Shown: positions 48,419-57,481 of the stretch, in pieces
Layout of the letters: each line of letters begins with the position of its first letter
How positions within the stretch are numbered: position 1 is the stretch's first letter
Assembly: GCF_014284275.1 (NCBI RefSeq)
Contig: NZ_JACOFU010000002.1
Location: 542,623 to 606,622 of the forward strand
Direction of reading: 5' to 3'
DNA from: Affinundibacterium amnicola
GTDB taxonomy: Bacteria > Pseudomonadota > Gammaproteobacteria > Burkholderiales > Burkholderiaceae_D
DNA: 64,000 nucleotides
Notes under the pieces: model-generated
What the model was told of the DNA's origin: nothing
The model's database searches: none
The model's input: the letters and a program-made list of their open reading frames with translations, nothing else
Translations under genes and position numbers: made by a program

Positions 48419-49222
48419 TTACATTTGGCGAAATAAATGCAGATAATTTCTGCTAACTGGTGCAACTTTGTCATGGCCTTTAAAATGAATGCTAGCGGTT
48501 TCGTTGTCACCTCGAATGACGTGACTGATGGCACTCATGTTGACGACGGTGGAGCGATGCACTTGCGAAAAAAACGTGGGGTTCAGTTGTGGCAAAAGCT
48601 CTCTCAAGGGCGTTCTAATTAAAGCCTCCGCCACTTTTCCATGTTCATCTCGCCAAGTGATAACAACATATTTATCATCGGCCAGAAAAAAATCAATATC
48701 TTCCACCGCGATCATGCGCAAGGTCTGGCCGATATTGACGCGTATCCAACGCAAAAATTGCGGCGCTCCTTTTGAAGGACTTTTTCCATCTTTTGCCTTT
48801 GCAAGTAAGTCCAACAAATCGTCTATGCGAGGAAGGTCTTGAGAACGTGATAGACGTTCTTTCAAGCGAGTGACTGTTTCGGCCAGGCGAGTGAACACAA
48901 CAGGTTTCACCAGATAGTCATGCGCCCCCTGCGCAAAAGCATCCAATGCATAATGATCGAATGCTGTCACAAACACCAAATGTGCTCGATTACCAATGAT
49001 ACGCGCAGCCTCTATCCCATTGAGCCCAGGCATATGCACATCCAAAAAACAAAGCTGCGGCTGGTATTGTTCAAATAGTTTTACTGCTTCACGACCATTT
49101 TTTGCATAGGCGACGATGCTCAATTCAGGCCACGCCTGTTGCAACATCAATGTTAATTCTTCACGCAATAAAGGCTCATCATCGGCGATCACCGCCGTCC
49201 ACTTTCCAAGGACTGTTTCCAT
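48419..49222 (-). CDS. LytTR-family response regulator
   Basis: A 267-residue regulator with a receiver domain (acidic pair DDE near 15-17, phosphoacceptor Asp in LCFLDVHMPGLNGIE, VTAFDHY, Lys in DYLVKPV) and a LytTR domain (about 165-265: IAVEDIDFFLADDKYVVITW; QVHRSTVVNMSAI). It is 2 bp past its kinase gene. A paralogue of the regulator at 31250-32053. A 22-bp direct repeat upstream of the kinase gene is a candidate target, implying autoregulation. Confidence 0.94.
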   Translation of the reverse strand: METVLGKWTAVIADDEPLLREELTLMLQQAWPELSIVAYAKNGREAVKLFEQYQPQLCFLDVHMPGLNGIEAARIIGNRAHLVFVTAFDHYALDAFAQGAHDYLVKPVVFTRLAETVTRLKERLSRSQDLPRIDDLLDLLAKAKDGKSPSKGAPQFLRWIRVNIGQTLRMIAVEDIDFFLADDKYVVITWRDEHGKVAEALIRTPLRELLPQLNPTFFSQVHRSTVVNMSAISHVIRGDNETASIHFKGHDKVAPVSRNYLHLFRQM

Positions 49223-49224
49223 GT

Positions 49225-50289
49225 TTAGCCTTTCCTTACAGGGAAAACAACTTCTGCATGCACGCCATGGGGTTCTATGGCCGTAATTTTCAAATATGCC
49301 TTATCGCCAAAATCAAGCTGCAAGCGCTCACGCAAACCTAACAGTCCGGTACCTAAACTAGGATGCGCAGATTGATTCGCATTGATATGAGATAAGCCAA
49401 CACCCGTATCTTTGACTTGTATCCGGCAGTGTTGTTGGTGAAGATCGACATTCACCTGAATCAGTCCGCCTTCTTCACTAGGATCAATGCCATGCCTGAC
49501 GGCATTTTCTACTAGGGTAAGCAAGGACATAGGCGGGCAATACATCGCTAACATCGCCTCGTCGATTTGCAAGGAAAACTGTAAACGATCTGGCATACGC
49601 ATTTGCATAATCTCAAGATAAGACCGTGCTAATTGCCACTCTTGTGCAAAGCTAGGCGGGGAGTGATGCAGGCGTGGCACAGCCGCTTGCAAATAGGCGA
49701 TCAAGCTATCTAATACCGCAGGCGCCTGGCGCGAACTGGTGTTCACCAAAGCGCGTATATTCGCCAGCGTATTAAACAAAAAATGGGGCTCAACTTGCGC
49801 TTGCAAAAGACGAAAGCGCGCATCTAAAGCTTGTCGTTCCAGCTCACTTCGTTCTAAGGCAAATGCCAAAGTTTGATGACGTGCTAGTGCATCTTTTTGA
49901 CGTACCAACGCGATCAATGCTATCCAAGGCCCAAACAATAAACTTGGAATATTCAAGAATGCGAAACCACCCAAACGATCTTTGACCAACCAAAATGCTG
50001 GCTGCCCCTGCTCTGTACTTATTACATAAAGAGTAAAGAAACCTATAGGTATCGTTATTGCTACCGCTAGAATTTGTAAAACCCAACGCGCCACCCAATT
50101 GGGTAAATTTTTTGGCCATTGCTCTAACACACCAAATGCTAGCATCGCACTTAAGCTCACCAACCACATACGTATAAACAAGACACTAATTTCAGCTCGC
50201 CACACCGAGGCAATTAGCAAGCCCAATAAAGACGATGCAACTAAAGTAAAAATGATGCGACTAGGTTTAAGTAGTTGTGCGAAGTTCAT
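49225..50289 (-). CDS. LytS-type membrane histidine kinase
   Basis: The 354-residue kinase has four transmembrane helices (about 13-28, 35-52, 66-87, 103-125), a His_kinase domain with phosphoacceptor in QVEPHFLFNTLANIRAL, and a HATPase domain (LLTLVENAVRHGIDP; VKDTGVGLSH; GTGLLGLRERL). It heads a two-gene unit with its LytTR regulator. Signal unknown. Confidence 0.93.
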   Translation of the reverse strand: MNFAQLLKPSRIIFTLVASSLLGLLIASVWRAEISVLFIRMWLVSLSAMLAFGVLEQWPKNLPNWVARWVLQILAVAITIPIGFFTLYVISTEQGQPAFWLVKDRLGGFAFLNIPSLLFGPWIALIALVRQKDALARHQTLAFALERSELERQALDARFRLLQAQVEPHFLFNTLANIRALVNTSSRQAPAVLDSLIAYLQAAVPRLHHSPPSFAQEWQLARSYLEIMQMRMPDRLQFSLQIDEAMLAMYCPPMSLLTLVENAVRHGIDPSEEGGLIQVNVDLHQQHCRIQVKDTGVGLSHINANQSAHPSLGTGLLGLRERLQLDFGDKAYLKITAIEPHGVHAEVVFPVRKG

Positions 50290-50391
50290 GATGAGCGTTT
50301 AAAAAACAATTAACCGTAGAATCATATATCAAGGTCGGATACTTCATGAGAAAACACCAAGTTAGGTAATGCAAAGACACCCAACTTCAAC

Positions 50392-50434
50392 CACTATTTA
50401 TTCCAATTTCAAGCACTATTTATCCCAATTTCCG
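50392..50434. promoter_or_regulatory. candidate LytTR binding site (22-bp direct repeat)
   Basis: CACTATTTATTCCAATTTCAAG (copy 1, 50392-50413; shown by position, core CACTATTTAT) is followed directly by CACTATTTATCCCAATTTCCG-like copy 2 (50414-50434), with one difference in the first 19 bases. The period of 22 bp is two helical turns, as for LytTR operators. It is 103 bp upstream of the LytS-type ATG and about 140 bp upstream of the divergent DUF4386 gene. Confidence 0.55.
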
Positions 50435-50572
50435 TGACTGACTCCCACCTATCGTCACTGGCGATATTGATGTCTTCATTCATCTTAAAGACTGCGCAAG
50501 AGGCATTTGATCTCTGTATCTTCACAAAACAAGAACAGCACTTCTATTTAAATTATCTACAAAAAGGCTCAT

Positions 50573-51253
50573 ATGAATGATCTACAAAAAACAGGAAGAA
50601 TCGTAGGATTATTGCTATTAATTGCAATGATTATTGGCATGTATAGTAACTTCGCATTAAATGATCCTATATTTGGAGGTGCGGGATACTTAGTCAATGG
50701 ACTGCAACATCGCACTTTATTTGGGCTCAATGTCGTCGCTGACTTCATTAACTCATCCATCGGCATCACAGTAGCCGTCCTAGTTTATTCTAAAACATGG
50801 CGCAACTATCCGAAGTTAAGCATGACTTATCTCAGCGTTGTCATCGTAAGTGTCGCAGTTGGTCTGTCAGAACAAGCGCACTTTATGTCCCTGCTATCGC
50901 TTAGCGAACAATTTGCTAAACATCCAGCACTAGACCCGCAGTTGTTTGATGTGATGAAAGCGATGATTTCCGCTGACCGTAATTGGTATCATTTCATAGG
51001 AAAAATTAGTGGTGGCGCATCTTTGTTTCTACTCTACGTGCTCCTCTACCGTACACAATTTATCTTTCGACTAATTTCTCTATTCGGTATGTTCGCAGCA
51101 GCAATGCAAATGAGCGGAATATCTGTCGAATTCTTTTCACATGATCTAAATAAGATGATGTTGTACCCCATGGGTATAGCCCACCTAATATTGATTATTT
51201 GCTTATTGATTAAGGGCTTTTCCGAGAAAACTCCCGATAAGCATCTGACTTAA
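50573..51253 (+). CDS. DUF4386 family membrane protein
   Basis: A 226-residue protein with about six transmembrane helices and the DUF4386 start pattern TGRIVGLLLLIAMIIGMYSN, then the internal SVAVGLSEQAHFMSLLSLS and KISGGASLFLLYVLLYRTQF. ATG at 50573 with AAAAAGG upstream. Function unknown. It is divergent from the LytSR pair and could be one of its targets, since a direct repeat lies between. Confidence 0.85.
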   Translation: MNDLQKTGRIVGLLLLIAMIIGMYSNFALNDPIFGGAGYLVNGLQHRTLFGLNVVADFINSSIGITVAVLVYSKTWRNYPKLSMTYLSVVIVSVAVGLSEQAHFMSLLSLSEQFAKHPALDPQLFDVMKAMISADRNWYHFIGKISGGASLFLLYVLLYRTQFIFRLISLFGMFAAAMQMSGISVEFFSHDLNKMMLYPMGIAHLILIICLLIKGFSEKTPDKHLT

Positions 51254-51351
51254 TCCAGATTGAAGAAATTCTCATTCGAATTAATTGCTGTCTTTCAGTG
51301 AATTTCATACTATCAATTCACTATTTTCTAACTCATCAAAGGATTTCACTC

Positions 51352-51669
51352 ATGAAAAAAGTTATTTTTGTTAGTTTAGCTCTTAGTTTACTTGCGGGCT
51401 GTGCATCTATGGTTGTATCTGATGACGTAATCGTGCAAAGAACAGCATTCGCGTTAAGCATTGATGCATCCTCTTTTACGATATCAAGTCGTATGGATGA
51501 AGGAACGACAACGCGCTACAGCGTGACCACTAAAACAGGAAGAAAATATCACTGTTTTTTAGGCGGATCAATTAGCATTGCAGGTAAAAGCATTTCAGAA
51601 GCTATATGTAATGCCCTTGGTGAACCTGCATTAAGTCCGCTTTTGGAGCGAGCGAAAAAAATTCAATAA
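51352..51669 (+). CDS. small lipoprotein, paralogue of the frameshifted one near 21 kb
   Basis: A 105-residue protein with a lipoprotein signal (MKKVIFVSLALSLLAGCAS, lipobox LAGC). The mature part has SDD, TAFALSID, ISSRMDEGTTTRYSVTTKTG, a single later Cys and GG. These line up with the protein at 20687-20968. The ATG at 51352 has AAAGGA upstream; the frame extends to 51298 but the lipobox decides. Function unknown; the shared core suggests a folded envelope domain with a disulfide or a reactive Cys. Confidence 0.78.
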   Translation: MKKVIFVSLALSLLAGCASMVVSDDVIVQRTAFALSIDASSFTISSRMDEGTTTRYSVTTKTGRKYHCFLGGSISIAGKSISEAICNALGEPALSPLLERAKKIQ

Positions 51670-51723
51670 GCCCTACATTGGTATACTAAAATAGTAAATA
51701 CCAACGCTTTAGGCGATTAAATT

Positions 51724-51748
51724 ACCTCCGGCAAAGTCGGAGGTTTAT
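51724..51748 (+). terminator. probable short terminator
   Basis: ACCTCCG pairs with CGGAGGT around GCAAAGT, followed by TTATTG, 55 bp past the lipoprotein gene. The T-run is weak. Confidence 0.55.
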
Positions 51749-51769
51749 TGCTGGAGCGCCTAGAAGGCA

Positions 51770-52045
51770 CTAAGAACATTTCATCGAATCATACTCTTCA
51801 TTTTCTTGCTCCAAATGACGAATGTAGGCACGCACCATTTCTTCGTCTAAACCGACTGTCGAAACAAAATAACTTCTCGCCAAAAATATCTCACCTGTAA
51901 AGTTTCACTATCGTTCACCAACGCGACGAACTTTCGTATTCGCGCATTTCCTTTTAATAAAACCGACCACATTTGACACTGAATATTTCAGAGGGCAAAC
52001 TCAAACAATAAGTACATAAGGGTGATTCAGCTTGGTGAAGTCCTT
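51770..52045 (-). pseudogene. IS200-type transposase relic 1
   Basis: Read leftward, the translation gives the C-terminal half of an IS200-family TnpA: KYSVSNVVGFIK, then after decay NFTGEIFLARSYFVSTVGLD and EEMVRAYIRHLEQENEEY, ending at a stop at 51770. There are in-frame stops and shifts upstream (two stops before NFTGE; a shift before CLSLP). The HUH motif region reads NHPY where DHVH is expected, so the element is dead. The second tyrosine-containing segment (RAYIRHLE) is kept. No N-terminal part recognised. Confidence 0.8.
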
Positions 52046-52285
52046 ATGCAAGACCATTTTAAGTATTTAGAAGGTGCGAAGCAAACGCTGTTTCGACTCG
52101 CTCGACCATTGTCAAAGCGTGCTTTGACTCCCCAGTCCTGCACTTAAACAAAGCCACTTACGGGAGCAGGGAGTACGTTCGCAATTATCTTGAATTGTTG
52201 GACTTGTGTAGACGCCTATCCCGGCAGAACTGGGGAATTGCCGTATTTATCAAATTCAGTTGACATTCTGCAGTTTGTTAGTCAA
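52046..52285. other. non-coding region next to the IS200 relic
   Basis: It follows the relic and leads to the end of the TonB receptor gene. A perfect 8-bp-arm palindrome GTCAAAGC-GT-GCTTTGAC lies at 52111-52128. No gene is called; a 33-codon frame at 52046 is rejected. It may be a leftover of mobile DNA. Confidence 0.4.
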
Positions 52286-54478
52286 CTAGAACTTATGTTC
52301 AAAGCTGAGACTCATGTTTCGCGCACGATTGACAGTAGTGTGTAAAGTACTGACGTAGCCAGGTACGCGGCTTTGACTAAACGTATCGATTGAATTACTG
52401 TTAGTGATGTTACTAATAGCTAAACGTAGTTGACTCTTCTTGTCGAATTTCCATAAGCCGACTAAGTCAAGATTGGTGGGCATTTCAATGTATGTACGAT
52501 CTGTAAGGCTAATTTGTTGCCAATGTGCATCCTGTAGCTTTGTGTTCATACCGAATGTCAACGGCATATCTTTCAAACGATAATTCAAGCTAAACGTAAG
52601 CTCATAAGTATAGGGATTAAGTTGATTAAAAGGCTGCGGCAAACCTTTGACGTCAGACCAAAAATGTAGGTAACTCATACTAATATCAATATCTGGCGCT
52701 TCGAGTACAAAGCGTTTGAGTGGAAACTGTGTACTTAGTTCTAGGCTTTTCCCTAGCGCACTACCAGTATTAATATATTTCCTCCACCAAGCTCTATTTT
52801 CAAAAAAAATTGTGTCGCGATGCAAATCATCGATTTGCTGAATTTTGGCGCGTACCGCATAATTTAAACCATCTTTACCATTATGCTCATAGGCAGCATC
52901 TAAACCCCATGCTAATTCAGGACGCAAATTCGGGTTGCCTACAAAATTGGGGTTTTGAATTGAGTTGTTAACCAAATAAATTTTTGGTGAGACTAGATAG
53001 AAGTCATTTGGCGCCTGATAGGTGCGTGCTAGACCGAGTCGAATTCTGTCTGTATTGTGTGAATTAAGCTGCCACATGGTTTGTACAATTGGGCTTAAAA
53101 CATTAGTGGAATATCTTGATTTATCTTGTGCAGAACCTTCACTATTAATACTAAGTGATTCCCATCGAAGGCCAAGATAAAGCGATGAATTTTTTTGCAA
53201 TTTCCATTCGTCTTGAGCATAGAGCGCAGATTTATAAAGTTCGTTACGCCCATTTTGAGGTAGATAAACTGGTATTGCATTATTTTTATAAAAGTCAGTT
53301 TGATTACGGTCAATATGGACAGTGGTGCCCGATCCTGTCCACCCCATCACCAGATCGTGCTCAGCATTAGTAGGAATACTGAATTTGCCGCTGCTATTTC
53401 CACCCAATATACGCACGTGAGTATCATAATTGCGCACGAGGCTAAGGTCTCCATTTAAACTGTAATTTTGTGAGCTATCTGTATTTTTGATGCGCTGCGC
53501 ATGGAATCCGCCAGAAATATCGAGTTTTAGGTCGTTACTAAAGCTAGTCGTTGCGCGCATCGTGCTACTCAAATTAACACGTTCAGTGGTGTCATGAACA
53601 CGCATTGCCGCGACATCCAAAGGCTCACCCTGCAAGAAAGTATAACTTCTAGAAGTATCCCTTTCACTATTACTATAGGCTAGCATCGTCGTTGAAGTCA
53701 GATTGATGTTGGAATTAGTTCTATATTGAAGCCGTGGCGCGATGCGTATATCACGATCTTTTACATTTCTATCCAACAGCGAATCATATTGCTGTAGGAC
53801 TTGATCCGTGTCATCCGAAATCGTTTGTTTGTTTAGCGTCTTTTTTGGCGTGTTTGCACTGATTGAATTCTGTGATGCTGTGGCAACAACCGAATGAGAA
53901 AAATCCCCTTGTTTGCCAGAATTGTTCCACTCAACAGTTCCTTGTCCATGTTGCACGTAAGCGGCGGTAATTTTTATTGATTGCTGTGCGGAAGATGCAA
54001 CACGTTTAAGAACAATATTAACGGTTCCACCTATAGCCTGCGTACTAAATTGTGCATTTGCTGTGCGATAAACTTCGATACGCTCTATCATTTGCATAGG
54101 GATATCTTCAACATTAACACCTCGTGGTGGCTCGCCGTCAATTAACACTTGCGTATAACTGGCGTTCATGCCCAACAGCTGAATTTTATTGTTATTTACT
54201 TGCACACCTGGTACACGACGCATCGCATCAAGCACATTGGTATCGCCAAACTTGAGTAAATCGGCACTACCTATAATCGTTTTTGCTGCCGCTTCTTGAT
54301 ATGCCAATTGAGCTTCGCTACGTGCCTGAATTTCAACACGCTGAGGCTCCTCTTTTTTTATGGCTGGTTTTTCTTGTGCGATGCGGGTTTTGTCCGAATT
54401 AGTTTGTTGCGCGTGAGCGCTCACGACAAGGGTATTGCACAATAGTAGAGTGAGTACAGAACTTAATGGTGCTTGCAT
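52286..54478 (-). CDS. TonB-dependent outer-membrane receptor
   Basis: The 730-residue receptor has a signal peptide (about 1-24, ending SAHAQ), a plug domain (about 55-165: VLDAMRRVPGVQVNNNKIQL, TQVLIDGEPPRG, IERIEVYRTANAQFSTQAIGGTVNIVLK in parts) and a 22-strand barrel to the C-terminus, ending MSLSFEHKF with the terminal Phe of OMPs. The plug resembles ferric-siderophore or peptide/carbohydrate receptors, and the ligand cannot be told. No TonB-box can be named with certainty. The ATG at 54478 follows GAGGTAATT. A 16-bp palindrome lies 49 bp upstream. Confidence 0.93.
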   Translation of the reverse strand: MQAPLSSVLTLLLCNTLVVSAHAQQTNSDKTRIAQEKPAIKKEEPQRVEIQARSEAQLAYQEAAAKTIIGSADLLKFGDTNVLDAMRRVPGVQVNNNKIQLLGMNASYTQVLIDGEPPRGVNVEDIPMQMIERIEVYRTANAQFSTQAIGGTVNIVLKRVASSAQQSIKITAAYVQHGQGTVEWNNSGKQGDFSHSVVATASQNSISANTPKKTLNKQTISDDTDQVLQQYDSLLDRNVKDRDIRIAPRLQYRTNSNINLTSTTMLAYSNSERDTSRSYTFLQGEPLDVAAMRVHDTTERVNLSSTMRATTSFSNDLKLDISGGFHAQRIKNTDSSQNYSLNGDLSLVRNYDTHVRILGGNSSGKFSIPTNAEHDLVMGWTGSGTTVHIDRNQTDFYKNNAIPVYLPQNGRNELYKSALYAQDEWKLQKNSSLYLGLRWESLSINSEGSAQDKSRYSTNVLSPIVQTMWQLNSHNTDRIRLGLARTYQAPNDFYLVSPKIYLVNNSIQNPNFVGNPNLRPELAWGLDAAYEHNGKDGLNYAVRAKIQQIDDLHRDTIFFENRAWWRKYINTGSALGKSLELSTQFPLKRFVLEAPDIDISMSYLHFWSDVKGLPQPFNQLNPYTYELTFSLNYRLKDMPLTFGMNTKLQDAHWQQISLTDRTYIEMPTNLDLVGLWKFDKKSQLRLAISNITNSNSIDTFSQSRVPGYVSTLHTTVNRARNMSLSFEHKF

Positions 54479-55003
54479 AATTACCTCGATAAAAAATTGA
54501 CCTGTTTTTGGTTTCAAAACACAGATACTTCAAATTTGAAGTGGATCAAACTATATCGGGTAGAAGAATGAAGCTTATTACGATTCCGATGAAATGCGGA
54601 TTCAATTACGTGAGTTACGGAACTCACAAAATCGATAAGTAAAAATAGTATTCACTCGATAGAAACTGCCTTCAATACTGAATTAACGATAGTGAAGTTA
54701 TGTGTGATAACGCCGGCAACTAAACGACTTCTAAAGCATCAAAGGTGAGAATAACGAGGTCGGCATCTTGACACCGCGAGGCTGTTTAATGTTTGCTGGA
54801 TTTATTTTTTCGCTTATCTAGACTGTACATTAATTAGAATCTGCAACGATATGATCGTCATCAACCCCATTCGCTAGAGCTAATTGAAAAGGACAAATCC
54901 CAACCTATCTCTTTAAAGATATTATCGTCGCTGTCGATCAAGGGAATTTGTCGCCCCCCAATAAAGTTCAAGGCTGAAGACAAATCGCCAATTAAAAACT
55001 ACA
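54479..55003. other. 525-bp intergenic region
   Basis: It contains the palindrome at 54527-54542 and a second perfect small inverted repeat GTGAGTT-ACGG-AACTCAC at 54610-54627. No gene or terminator is recognised between the receptor and the next leftward gene, which ends at 55004. Confidence 0.5.
54527..54542. promoter_or_regulatory. candidate operator upstream of TonB receptor
   Basis: ACTTCAAATTTGAAGT is a perfect 16-bp palindrome 49 bp upstream of the receptor ATG, well placed to overlap or adjoin its promoter. It is not a Fur-box-like GATAATGATAATCATTATC sequence. The regulator is unknown. Confidence 0.55.
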
Positions 55004-55690
55004 TTAATCCTTCAAAGGATTCTTGGTATTAAAAGCTTGCCCCGCCAAGCATTTTTTCAATTCATCACGGGCAGCGTGTCCGCCCTGCCACTCGACGTCG
55101 ACGATCTTTTGTCCTTTGTACTCCAAGTGAAAATCCAACTTATCGTCCATGCTGGCGAGTGCCGCTTCGATACTAGGTACCGCAAATACAGCGACCGGCA
55201 ATTCCATCGTACCAAGGGTGTAATTTAGTACGTGCAGGCTCACTGGTGAGTCTTGCCCTTGTTTTAAGCTCACCAAAACTTTACTTGGTTTGGGCGATGT
55301 AGGAAACGCGGGATTGTCATTGCCATTAAAGAGCATCATCAATGCGCCTTTGTAGCTGCCGCCCGGCCCCATGATCGTCACACCCATGCCTTCTCGCATA
55401 AACATCGCTGTGCAATATTCACCTTTCTTTGCCGATGAACTACCTTGAAAGAATTGCCAATAGCCTTCTTTATGCATCTTATGGTACTTGCTGTCTAAGA
55501 AACCCGTTTTTGTCGCTTCTATCGTCTGCCTGGCGTTAATTTCTTTCTTACTTGTGTCCATCATGCTACCGAGTACATCAAAGGTATTTTCTTTAACTTG
55601 AGCCAAACTTTGAAACGCGAGTAAGCTCACTCCCGCTAGTAACAAAACGGATTTGTTTAATACACGATTGTTCAGTTGACTTTGGTTCAT
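55004..55690 (-). CDS. exported protein of unknown function
   Basis: A 228-residue protein with a signal peptide (about 1-31, ending SLAQ). The mature part has a YWQFFQGSSSAKKGEYCTAMF segment in pieces (YWQFFQG, KKGEYCTAMFMREG), a Gly-rich IMGPGGSYKGALMMLF and a beta-rich C-terminal half. There are two cysteines (in EYCTA and KKCLAG). The start at 55690 has GAGGAG upstream; the longer frame to 55783 overlaps the previous gene. It is 31 bp past the 396-residue exported protein gene and so in an operon with it. No family recognised. Confidence 0.7.
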   Translation of the reverse strand: MNQSQLNNRVLNKSVLLLAGVSLLAFQSLAQVKENTFDVLGSMMDTSKKEINARQTIEATKTGFLDSKYHKMHKEGYWQFFQGSSSAKKGEYCTAMFMREGMGVTIMGPGGSYKGALMMLFNGNDNPAFPTSPKPSKVLVSLKQGQDSPVSLHVLNYTLGTMELPVAVFAVPSIEAALASMDDKLDFHLEYKGQKIVDVEWQGGHAARDELKKCLAGQAFNTKNPLKD

Positions 55691-55721
55691 TGAATGACTC
55701 TCCTCATCATTATGGAATACG

Positions 55722-56912
55722 CTAATCTGGAATACGTGAAAGACCATGGCAAAGATCCTTTGCCATGCCGTTGTGACTGCCATCGGCTCTCACCTTAACA
55801 TCCGCGACACGCCACACCGATTTTTTATCCTGCATGGTGGCAAACTCGACAAAGCATTCAGCGTACACACCCTCGGACACGAAAGCGCCGCTGCCCATGT
55901 GCACCGCGTAACCTCGATTGTCAAAATATTTGGTGTAAGTTAAAAAACGCGTATTACCCACATCGCTCAGAGCTGGCTTACCCATTTTGTCGATCACTGC
56001 TTGCTCTTCTTTGCCGATCCAAACACTGTTGAGTGAGGTCTCAAACTTGTTTAACTGACGACCTTGGCGCAATTTTGCAGCCTTACTATGAAACTCAGCA
56101 TTAGCATCCATCTTGGCGATACTGTCTTGTAACTCCTTCTTCATCGCTTCCAGCCGAGGCGCATTTTTTTCATAATCGTCTTGCAGCTTTTTCACAGCGG
56201 CATCTTTGTCCGCTTGACTGGCTTTTTGCGTCCACTTGCCACTGGGATTAGGGCGATTCCCTTCAAATACGGTTTCCCACCACAAAAAAGTCCACGCATA
56301 GTCGAGAAAATCACTGGCCAACACGGCACCAATTAACTGCATATCGACAGGCAAATTAAACTGCCCATTGATCGCTTTGCCGAACTTATCGTGATCAAAT
56401 GGTTTTTTCTTCGACAGGTCGATCAGTAGGTTTTTAAAATTCCCTTCATTGCAGGCAATCGCAGCGGCTTTACTTAACATCGGCGCATTGGACTTTTTCC
56501 AATCACTTTCTGGTAAAGGCTCAGACTTCAAATCAGCGCGCCGCAATTTGTAGCTTCCCGGTCCAATTCTAAAAGTAGCCACCTCACCTGCTTTGACTGC
56601 ATGAGGGTTCTCATTAGCAGTGCCTTTTTCAGAATCGATGATCACTTGTGGTCTACATTGAAACCACATATTCATGTACACCCACTCTGGCTTATCGAGA
56701 TGTTCGTAGACCGCAGTCAACTGCAATTCTCGAATCTCTATCGGGCCAAATATTTGATCGACGGGAGTACGATTCAAAACCGTTCTGACGTTAGCAAAAT
56801 AGGCTTCTCTATCACCTTTCTGTCCTTGAATATGAACAATAATTCCCAATGCAAAAGCTTGAGAATGACTTAAAAAAAATCCTGTCAATAGGCAAGAAAA
56901 AAAACGTTTCAT
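55722..56912 (-). CDS. exported protein of unknown function with BamE-like C-terminal region
   Basis: A 396-residue protein with a signal peptide (about 1-22, ending SQAFA), a beta-rich N-terminal half (about 23-160), a middle with LPVDMQLIGAVLASDFLDYA, a coiled segment of Lys/Asp/Glu (about 235-275) and a C-terminal part NSVWIGKEEQAVIDKMGKPA, then RFLTYTKYFDNRG, CFVEFAT and VWRVADVKV. The last part has the pattern GK..Q.VI..MGKP.......LTY, like SmpA/OmlA (BamE)-fold domains. TTGGAG precedes the ATG at 56912. First gene of a pair with the 228-residue exported protein. Function unknown. Confidence 0.7.
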   Translation of the reverse strand: MKRFFSCLLTGFFLSHSQAFALGIIVHIQGQKGDREAYFANVRTVLNRTPVDQIFGPIEIRELQLTAVYEHLDKPEWVYMNMWFQCRPQVIIDSEKGTANENPHAVKAGEVATFRIGPGSYKLRRADLKSEPLPESDWKKSNAPMLSKAAAIACNEGNFKNLLIDLSKKKPFDHDKFGKAINGQFNLPVDMQLIGAVLASDFLDYAWTFLWWETVFEGNRPNPSGKWTQKASQADKDAAVKKLQDDYEKNAPRLEAMKKELQDSIAKMDANAEFHSKAAKLRQGRQLNKFETSLNSVWIGKEEQAVIDKMGKPALSDVGNTRFLTYTKYFDNRGYAVHMGSGAFVSEGVYAECFVEFATMQDKKSVWRVADVKVRADGSHNGMAKDLCHGLSRIPD

Positions 56913-56967
56913 ACAGAACTCCAATAATTAAACATGCCTGCCATGACAGCGATATCGATAGCAGGCA

Positions 56968-57414
56968 TTACATTAACTCACATCCATTGGAAAGCACAAA
57001 AAAAGCTTCTCCATCCGCATCAATGTGCGTTTTACGCCAACCAGCTTTTTCGTAAAAGCGCGATGCGCGGGTGGCGTCATCCGTACTTAGATTTAAGCGA
57101 CCTAATCCTTGCGCAAATAACCAATCCACCATGACCTCATGCAGCGCTCTCCCATAGCCCTTTCCTTCATGTTCAGGCGACACAAATAATGCCCATATAT
57201 TGCCAGTCTGCGCATTGCCGATGGCAAATGCCACTACCTCACCTATGACTTCAATCACCCAGCCACGTCCTGTGATTTCTATTGCGGGATAATAATCCTC
57301 CTCGCCAATAACGCTCGAAGTCAGCCTATTTTCACGCACTGCTAACCGCACTCGGTGCATTCCTGCAATATGCGTCCTATTTGCGATGACTATCGTCGTT
57401 TGAATTTGAGTCAT
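56968..57414 (-). CDS. GNAT family N-acetyltransferase
   Basis: A 148-residue GNAT protein. It has the strand before the acetyl-CoA loop IWALFVSPEHEGKGYGRALH (with Q/R-x-x-G-x-G-like EGKGYGRA), and the end LNLSTDDATRASRFYEKAGW. Substrate unknown. The ATG at 57414 is chosen over a TTG at 57426. It lies between the exported-protein pair and the haloperoxidase-like gene on the same strand. Confidence 0.9.
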   Translation of the reverse strand: MTQIQTTIVIANRTHIAGMHRVRLAVRENRLTSSVIGEEDYYPAIEITGRGWVIEVIGEVVAFAIGNAQTGNIWALFVSPEHEGKGYGRALHEVMVDWLFAQGLGRLNLSTDDATRASRFYEKAGWRKTHIDADGEAFFVLSNGCELM

Positions 57415-57481
57415 GAATAAGTTCAATAAAAGTTTTCAATAAAGGCTGATCATGACGCTACCAGCCTTTTCACCACAAAAG

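Noticed and set aside
52046-52147. 33-codon frame starting MQDHFKYLEGAKQTLFRLAR.
   Set aside because: No ribosome site; it lies in decayed mobile DNA.
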